From positions 1 through 36,643 of the forward strand of contig CAMCXS010000059.1 of NCBI GenBank assembly GCA_945883495.1: DNA of 36,643 nucleotides. Direction: 5' to 3'. This DNA comes from Akkermansia muciniphila (GTDB taxonomy: Bacteria; Verrucomicrobiota; Verrucomicrobiia; Verrucomicrobiales; DEV007). Positions within the stretch are counted from its first letter, which is position 1. The number at the start of each line of letters is the position of its first letter. This document shows, one piece after another, positions 31,481 through 36,643 of the stretch. A model generated the notes under the pieces. The model did no database searches. It was not told the origin of the DNA and was given only the letters and a program-made list of their open reading frames with translations. The position numbers and the translations under genes are program-made.

Positions 31481-32533
31481 TTACTTCGCGGAGGCGGCGT
31501 CGGGGGCCTGATCCGGCTTCTGATCCGCCTCCGTTTTCGCCTCCGGCAGCGGCGCACCGGTTGCCCGGTTGAAGTTGCGAATCCCCTGAGCAATCCCCTT
31601 GGCCAAAGCGGCCCGGTATTCCACCGAATCCACCTTCAGTGCATCGGCGGCATTGCTCATAAACCCGCCCTCAACAAGAATCGCCGGCTTGTTGATCCCC
31701 CGAAGAACGTTGTAGCGGGCCCGCTTCACCCCCCGGTCCGTCATCCCCGATGCCCCTTGCATGACCATGGCATGCACCGCCGTGGCCAAGGCGATGTTCT
31801 CGCCGTCCCGGTTGTTCCCAGAAAACGAAGTGACCGTCACGGAGCCGTCGAAGTCTGAGCTCCCCCCCGCCGGAGCCAGCGCAAAGGTCTCGATCCCATC
31901 CGCGTTCTTGTTCGGCCCAGAGTTGAAATGCACGCTCACGAAAATCGCGGCGTCGATTTTGTTCGCGGCGTCGACTCGTTCGCTGAGTCCCACAAAGCTG
32001 TCAGCAGAGCGAATCATTCGGACTTTGTAGCCAAGCTGCTGCAGCTCTACGGAAAGCCGCTGCACCGTGTCCAAAGCGTAATCCTTCTCTGAGCCACGGC
32101 TGGAACGGGCTCCGGAATCGTGTCCGCCATGCCCCGCGTCCAGAATCACGGTGTCGAACGGCTTGATGTTTTTGATGTAACTCGGCCGCAGCACCGGATC
32201 GAGCAGCTTCTGCAAATCGAGCCGGGAAACGAGGACCCGGCCCTGATGTTCGATGACCGGATAGCTCAGGCTGAACTTGATGCTGTTGATGCGGATGGAA
32301 TCGGAGCCTACCACCCACGTCATCAACATGTTGGTCCCCTGCCGGAAAAAGAGTTGGCTCTCCAGCCGCTCCATCGACTCAAACCGGTAAAAACGCTTCA
32401 CGCTCTCTGCCGTCACGTGCTCTACCTCCTTGTATTTGATGATTTCCCATTCGGTCGGCTCGGCATGCGCCGGCGAGACAAGCGCGAGCAGCGCGGCGAA
32501 GACAAAAAGGCGCCGGATCAGGAACGGAGTCAT
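31481..32533 (-). CDS. N-acetylmuramoyl-L-alanine amidase (Amidase_3 / AmiC type)
   Basis: A zinc amidase that cuts the bond between muramic acid and the stem peptide in the periplasm, for example during cell separation. The 350-residue protein has a signal peptide (MTPFLIRRLFVFAALLALVS, cut after AHA), an N-terminal region of about 100 residues resembling copper-amine-oxidase-N-like domains (IRINSIKFSLSYPVIEHQGR) and the catalytic domain: VILDAGHGGHDSGA (His135), SEKDYAL (Glu149), FVSVHFNS (His202) and LVEGGFMSN with the catalytic Glu. The C-terminus is a Lys/Ala/Asp-rich tail. It is divergent from valS and convergent with the 3D-domain gene. Confidence 0.93.
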   Translation of the reverse strand: MTPFLIRRLFVFAALLALVSPAHAEPTEWEIIKYKEVEHVTAESVKRFYRFESMERLESQLFFRQGTNMLMTWVVGSDSIRINSIKFSLSYPVIEHQGRVLVSRLDLQKLLDPVLRPSYIKNIKPFDTVILDAGHGGHDSGARSSRGSEKDYALDTVQRLSVELQQLGYKVRMIRSADSFVGLSERVDAANKIDAAIFVSVHFNSGPNKNADGIETFALAPAGGSSDFDGSVTVTSFSGNNRDGENIALATAVHAMVMQGASGMTDRGVKRARYNVLRGINKPAILVEGGFMSNAADALKVDSVEYRAALAKGIAQGIRNFNRATGAPLPEAKTEADQKPDQAPDAASAK

Positions 32534-32608
32534 GGCGGGGGGACGGCGCCCATTCTATCGCGACTCGCCAGGAACGCAATGATGGCGCGAGCGGCAGGCA
32601 TCTTCCCC

Positions 32609-32636
32609 TTGGCTCTGCGTGATGCCGTGCTAGATT
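32609..32636 (+). promoter_or_regulatory. candidate valS promoter
   Basis: TTGGCT (32609-32614), 16 bases, then TAGATT (32631-32636): each hexamer matches the sigma70 consensus at four positions. The start codon is 22 bases further on, with CGGAGA as a good ribosome binding site 7 bases before it. The rest of the 124-base gap to the divergent amidase gene shows no other clear signal. Confidence 0.4.
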
Positions 32637-32657
32637 CCGCCCCCCGGAGATCCCGTC

Positions 32658-35417
32658 ATGGCCGAACTGTCCAAATCCTACCAGCCCCAGGAAGTTGAGC
32701 GCAAATGGTACCAACGCTGGTTGGATGCCGATGCCTTTCGTGGCGATGAAACCAGCGAGCGCGAAGCGTATTCCATCGTCATCCCGCCTCCGAACGTTAC
32801 CGGCATCCTTCACCTCGGCCACGTCCTCAACAACACCATTCAAGACATCCTCGCCCGCCGCGCCCGGCAGCAGGGCAAAGCCGTCCTCTGGCTTCCCGGC
32901 ACCGACCACGCCGGCATCGCCACCCAATCCCGCGTCGAGGCCAAGCTCCGCAAGGAAGGCACCTCACGACGCGAACTCGGCCGCGAGAAATTCCTCGAAG
33001 AAGTCTGGAAATGGAAGGATCAACACGGCGGGATCATCATCAGCCAGCTCAAGCGCCTCGGCTGCTCGTGCGATTGGTCCCGCGAGCGGTTCACCATGGA
33101 TCCGGCCTACTCGCGTTGGATCTCCCGGATCTTCGTGGATCTCTTCAACGCCGGCCTCATCTACCGCGGCAAGCGCATGGTGAACTGGTGCCCCGTCTCC
33201 CTCACCGCCCTAAGCGATGAGGAGGTCATCATGAAGCCGCAACGTGGCAAGCTCTACTACATGCGTTATCAAGTGGTGGGCTCCAAGAACCGCTGGCTCG
33301 AAATCGCCACCACCCGTCCGGAAACCCTCATGGGCGATACCGCCGTCGCCGTCCATCCCAAGGACGATCGCTACAAAGACCTCATCGGCAAATTCGTTTG
33401 GCGCCCGTTCCCTAAAGCCAAAATCCCGATCATCGCCGAGGATTCGCTCGATCCCGAGTTCGGCACCGGCGTGCTCAAGGTGACGCCGGCGCACGACAAG
33501 GCGGACTTCGCCATCGGACAGCGCCACAACCTCCCGATCATCGACATCTTCCACCCGGACGGCACCCTCAATTCCCTGGCCGGACCGGAGTTCGAAGGGA
33601 TGGATCGCTTCGTCGCCCGCAAAACCGCCGCCAAGAAGCTGGAGGAGATGGGCCAACTCGTAAAAATCGAGGAACACGAAAACGCGGTCGGGTATTCCGA
33701 ACGCGCCGATGTTCCGATTGAACCGCGCATTTCCATGCAGTGGTTCCTGCGCTATCCCTGCGTGCCGGAAGCCACCTCGGCCGTGGACAAGGACGAAATC
33801 ACCTTCCGCCCAGAACGCTGGAAGAAGACCTATCTGCACTGGATGGAGAATATCCAGGACTGGTGCATCAGCCGTCAGCTCTGGTGGGGCCACCAAATCC
33901 CGGTGTGGTATCGCAAAGACAAAGCCGCGGCGTTGCGGGAAGCCGAGAGCCTCGACCTCTCCGCCGTGGAACAGGGCGATATCTATTGCGGCATCGAACC
34001 TCCGTCCGATCCAGAAAACTGGGTGCGCGATGAAGACGTGCTGGATACTTGGTTCAGCTCCTGGCTCTGGCCGTTCGCGACGATGTGCGATAGCGACCAG
34101 AAGTCCTCCCCCACCCTGAAGAAATTCTATCCTACCTCCGATCTCGTCACTGGTCCGGACATCCTCTTCTTCTGGGTCGCCCGGATGATCATGGCGGGTT
34201 ACTACGTAGAGGGGCAGCTGCCGTTCAAGAACGTCTACTATACGTCGATCATCCGCGACCGCTTCGGCCGGAAGTTATCGAAATCCCTCGGGAACAGCCC
34301 CGATCCGCTGGATATCATCGAAGCCCTTGGCGCGGATGCCTTGCGCTATTCGCTACTCAAGACGGCGCCGATCGGTTCCGACGTCCGTTTCCACGAAGAA
34401 CGCGCCGGATTCAACGGTGGCGAAGGCCCGAAAGCGATCAAGCAATTCGACGAGTGCACCAGCGGTGGCGGTTCCTATCCGCAAGTCGAGGAAGGCCGGA
34501 ACTTCGCCACCAAGATTTGGAACGCCGCGAACTTCCGCCTGATGCAAGGCGCGCCAACCGCGAAGAAGGTGAAGCGTTCCATCGTGGATATCGATATTTT
34601 GGCCAAGCTCGACGCCATGGAGCGCGATATCGAGACGGCCTATGCGGACTACCGCTTCAGCACCATCGCCGAACTGCTCTACAGCTTCTTCTGGGGCGAT
34701 TATTGCGACTGGTATATCGAAGCCGTCAAAGGCGCCTTGCGCGGGGAAGATCAGGCTCGAAAGTCGGCAGTCTTGCAGACCATGGACACCGTGTTCGCCC
34801 GGTTCTTGCAGCACCTGCATCCGTTCATGCCGCACCTCACGGAAGAGCTTTGGGAAAGCCTTGGGTTTGCGAAGAAGGGCGAACTGCTCATGCTCACCCC
34901 GTTGCCCAAGGATAAGGCCACCAAGGGCATCAAGAACTTGGCCGATGCCCAGGCGCAAGCCGCCGCCCTGTATCAATCCGTGAACCGGGCGCGCAATCTC
35001 AAAGCGGAATACAACGTCGCCGCCAAGAAAGTGCGCTTCCTCCTCGAGGCCGATCCCGATCAAACCTGGATCGCGGATGAGCTGGCCACCTTTGCCTTGC
35101 TCTCCAACTCCGCCGGTTGCGAAATCCTCACCGCCGCCACCGCCAAGGAAACCGAGAACGCTCCGGCGGCGCTCACGCCGATCGGCAAGCTCTACATGCC
35201 CCTCGCCGGCCTGATCGACGTCGCCGCCGAGAAAGCCCGTCTCGACAAAGAGCTGGAGAAGATCGCCAAGGAACTCGCGAAATCCGAAAGCAAACTGGCC
35301 AACGAGAGCTTCGTCGCCAACGCCAAACCGGAGGTCGTCCAACTGGAACGCGACCGCCTCGGCGAATGGAAAGACCGCCACGAACAGTTGCTGGAGATGA
35401 TCCGCAAGCTGGGGTAG
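32658..35417 (+). CDS. valS: valyl-tRNA synthetase
   Basis: Class I synthetase that charges tRNA(Val) and edits misactivated threonine. The 919-residue protein is full length: IPPPNVTGILHLGHVLNN with the HIGH-type HLGH (52-55), the editing domain (about 190-345, TTRPETLMGDTAVAVHP and GTGVLKVTPAHDKADFAIGQ), WCISRQLWWGHQIPVWY, DVLDTWFSSWLWPFA, the KMSKS-type KLSKS (539-543) in GRKLSKSLGNSPDPLDII, and an anticodon-binding region. The C-terminal 65 residues are the coiled coil typical of ValS (KARLDKELEKIAKELAKSES). The stop is 55 bases before the Uma2 gene. Confidence 0.98.
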   Translation: MAELSKSYQPQEVERKWYQRWLDADAFRGDETSEREAYSIVIPPPNVTGILHLGHVLNNTIQDILARRARQQGKAVLWLPGTDHAGIATQSRVEAKLRKEGTSRRELGREKFLEEVWKWKDQHGGIIISQLKRLGCSCDWSRERFTMDPAYSRWISRIFVDLFNAGLIYRGKRMVNWCPVSLTALSDEEVIMKPQRGKLYYMRYQVVGSKNRWLEIATTRPETLMGDTAVAVHPKDDRYKDLIGKFVWRPFPKAKIPIIAEDSLDPEFGTGVLKVTPAHDKADFAIGQRHNLPIIDIFHPDGTLNSLAGPEFEGMDRFVARKTAAKKLEEMGQLVKIEEHENAVGYSERADVPIEPRISMQWFLRYPCVPEATSAVDKDEITFRPERWKKTYLHWMENIQDWCISRQLWWGHQIPVWYRKDKAAALREAESLDLSAVEQGDIYCGIEPPSDPENWVRDEDVLDTWFSSWLWPFATMCDSDQKSSPTLKKFYPTSDLVTGPDILFFWVARMIMAGYYVEGQLPFKNVYYTSIIRDRFGRKLSKSLGNSPDPLDIIEALGADALRYSLLKTAPIGSDVRFHEERAGFNGGEGPKAIKQFDECTSGGGSYPQVEEGRNFATKIWNAANFRLMQGAPTAKKVKRSIVDIDILAKLDAMERDIETAYADYRFSTIAELLYSFFWGDYCDWYIEAVKGALRGEDQARKSAVLQTMDTVFARFLQHLHPFMPHLTEELWESLGFAKKGELLMLTPLPKDKATKGIKNLADAQAQAAALYQSVNRARNLKAEYNVAAKKVRFLLEADPDQTWIADELATFALLSNSAGCEILTAATAKETENAPAALTPIGKLYMPLAGLIDVAAEKARLDKELEKIAKELAKSESKLANESFVANAKPEVVQLERDRLGEWKDRHEQLLEMIRKLG

Positions 35418-35472
35418 CGGGGACGAACCCCTTGCTTGCTATCGCAATCCTAGGGTCCCGTAATCTATCCAC

Positions 35473-36066
35473 ATGTCAGTTGCCGTCGCAGCAAACGAAC
35501 CGCCGGATGAAATGCTCACCTTGGAGCAGTTCGCCGAGATGGATTTCGGGCAAGTGGCGGAATTGATCAAGGGGAAAGTCAAGCTCAGTGGGAATAACAA
35601 CCCGGATCACTCCGAGGTGCTCGGCAATATCACGCTCCCGCTGAAGTCATTTGTTCGGGAGCGCCGTTTCGGCAAGGTCTTCGTCGGAGACGTTACCGTT
35701 CTGGTTCGGCGTGGCCCCGACACCGGACGTGGGATCGACCTCGCCGTCGTCTCCCACGACAGGCTGCGCAATCAGCCGCCTGGTGCGAGCGCCCTACACG
35801 TGGCGCCCGAATTGGCAGTGGAAATCATGTCCCCCAGCAACACCTGGGAGGACGTCATGGAGAAAATCACCGAATACTTCGAGATTGGCGTGATAGAGAT
35901 CTGGGTCATCAGCGTCCGCCTTCGCATGGCGACGGTGTTCCGTTCCGCCACCGACTCCAAAGGCTACACCCTGGCCCGAGCCGATTCCCTCTCCTGTCCG
36001 GATCTCCTGCCAGGTTTTGCCTTGGCTCTGAGCGAAGTCTTCGCCGACCTCGAGAGCAACGTCTAG
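35473..36066 (+). CDS. Uma2-family endonuclease-like protein
   Basis: A 197-residue member of the Uma2 (DUF820) family, which has a PD-(D/E)xK nuclease fold and is numerous in cyanobacteria, Planctomycetota and Verrucomicrobiota without an established role. Visible are MLTLEQFAEMDFGQVAELIK with the usual Glu29, His46 (NPDHSEVLGN), RGIDLAVVS (Asp89 of the active site; Ile88 replaces the usual Pro), LAVEIMSPSNTWEDVMEKI (Glu117 and Lys131) and YFEIGVIEIWVIS. All catalytic residues seem present. There is no Shine-Dalgarno sequence; a TAATCT (35461-35466) lies 6 bases before the ATG, so a leaderless transcript is possible. Repetitive DNA follows. Confidence 0.85.
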   Translation: MSVAVAANEPPDEMLTLEQFAEMDFGQVAELIKGKVKLSGNNNPDHSEVLGNITLPLKSFVRERRFGKVFVGDVTVLVRRGPDTGRGIDLAVVSHDRLRNQPPGASALHVAPELAVEIMSPSNTWEDVMEKITEYFEIGVIEIWVISVRLRMATVFRSATDSKGYTLARADSLSCPDLLPGFALALSEVFADLESNV

Positions 36067-36427
36067 CTGATCCGGGATCACCGGTCACCGCGGCTTTTCG
36101 GCATCGAAGAGCAAACAACAATCATCCCGCTGGGATGCTGGGTTTGTCAGCAGCCTTTCGCCCCGTGACGTCGGCCTTTCGACCCGTGACAAGCCCCTTT
36201 CCTCCGCGGCGACCGGCCGGAGGAACACGGAGGCGGATCGTCCTCCCACGGAGTGCCGCTTGGGCCGTGCGGTCACCGGACTTTCTTCCTCGGTGACGGC
36301 TTTTCTTGAGGTTGCGGTCGATCTTTCCGCCTGGTGCAGGGCCCTGAGTCGCCCTTGCTGCGTCCTTTTTCCCTCTAACCGCAGTCAGTTTCAGACGGAG
36401 GAGCGCCCGATCCTTCGTGATTTCGCC
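36067..36427. other. intergenic region with degenerate repeats, no supported gene
   Basis: These 361 bases hold no gene I can support. Directly after the Uma2 stop are small palindromes (GATCCGGGATC at 36069-36079, ACCGGT at 36080-36085). Two similar 21-base units lie at 36153 and 36174 (GCCTTTCGCCCCGTGACGTC and GCCTTTCGACCCGTGAC), the same period as the array that follows. GTCACCG (36272-36278) and CGGTGAC (36291-36297) form a 7-bp stem followed by GGCTTTTCTT, a possible plus-strand terminator. One plus-strand frame is open from 36071 to the window end, but only GTG and TTG starts are available in it. Confidence 0.5.
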
Positions 36428-36643
36428 GCTAAGGAGTGTGACCGCGTCGCTAAGGAGTGTGACAGCACCGCTAAGGAGTGTGACGCCGCCGCTAAGGAGT
36501 GTGACGGCACCGCTAAGGAGTGTGACGGCACCGCTAAGGAGTGTGACGGCACCGCTAAGGAGTGTGACGCCGCCGCTAAGGAGGGTGACGGCACCGCTAA
36601 GGAGCGTGACGGCACCGCTAAGGGGTGTGACGGCGCCGCTAAG
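36428..36643. repeat. 21-bp tandem repeat array, cut by the window end
   Basis: Ten complete 21-base units and 6 bases of an eleventh, with unit starts at 36428, 36449, 36470, 36491, 36512, 36533, 36554, 36575, 36596, 36617 and 36638. The consensus begins GCTAAGGAGTGTGAC and ends GGCACC. Units 4, 5 and 6 are identical; others differ at unit positions 8, 10, 16, 17, 19 and 20. Because 21 is a multiple of 3 and the unit lacks stops in four of six frames, open frames here say little. Plus frames would read AKECDGT or LRSVTAP heptads, the minus frame VPSHSLA. The array continues beyond the window. Confidence 0.95.

Noticed and set aside
36085-36276. A 63-codon minus-strand frame downstream of the Uma2 gene.
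   Set aside because: Low-complexity translation derived from the degenerate 21-base units; GTG start, no ribosome binding site.
36293-36643. A plus-strand protein starting at GTG 36293 and running through the repeat as AKECDGT heptads.
   Set aside because: The frame is open, but no ribosome binding site is seen, the pre-repeat translation is low complexity, and variation between repeats avoids third positions, opposite to what coding would predict.
1-36643. Mobile elements, CRISPR arrays, prophage genes and tRNA genes.
   Set aside because: I looked for transposase or integrase motifs, regularly spaced direct repeats with unique spacers, and tRNA-like cloverleaf signals in the gaps and found none. 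The only regular array is the spacerless 21-bp repeat.

Overview
The window is a piece of a bacterial chromosome, almost certainly from a member of the Verrucomicrobiota. The clearest evidence is the first 79 bases, which read on the minus strand as the 5' end of a 16S rRNA gene with the wording typical of that phylum (AGAGTTTGATTCTGGCTCAG, then GGCGGCGTGGATAAGACATG). The rest fits: GC-rich by eye, dense housekeeping genes, several secreted proteins with weak similarity to known families, a PQQ-type beta-propeller protein and a Uma2 protein. I cannot place it to order level. I see no prophage, transposase, CRISPR array or tRNA.

Left part (1-9.9 kb): 16S 5' end and its leader (minus), gnd (minus), then moaE-pgsA-M14 peptidase (plus). 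Next comes a complete yejABEF-type oligopeptide ABC importer on the minus strand, in transcription order binding protein, permease B, permease E, fused ATPase. The YejE permease has an extra region of about 190 residues.

Middle (10-23.2 kb): an M32 carboxypeptidase overlapping cobT; an acyltransferase and a secreted esterase (both minus), each with a recognisable promoter; a tight plus-strand cluster of two TPR-glycosyltransferase-like proteins and RNase HI, followed by a secreted hypothetical protein. An acyl-carrier-like protein whose phosphopantetheine serine appears to be alanine, a PQQ-like propeller and an orphan gene complete this part.

Right part (23.2-36.6 kb): serS-tilS (minus, 4-base overlap); a plus-strand run of secreted hypothetical protein, STAS protein, GAF-SpoIIE phosphatase, grpE, dnaJ and rsmE, closed by a terminator; a 3D-domain protein facing an N-acetylmuramoyl-L-alanine amidase; valS; a Uma2 protein; and a 21-bp tandem repeat that runs off the end of the window.

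How the genes work together: valS, serS, tilS, rsmE, rnhA and the rRNA serve translation and nucleic-acid upkeep. grpE and dnaJ are the co-chaperones of DnaK, which is not in the window. The YejABEF importer, M14 and M32 peptidases, amidase and 3D protein suggest peptide and peptidoglycan turnover. The STAS protein and phosphatase are two thirds of a partner-switching regulator. Few genes have a clear Shine-Dalgarno sequence; many pairs overlap by 4 bases (ATGA or GTGA). Four promoter candidates carry a palindrome in or beside the core promoter, which is the most coherent regulatory signal here. The strongest candidates for something new are the serine-less carrier protein with its palindromic promoter, the TPR-GT-DUF6165 fusion, and the terminal 21-bp repeat array.
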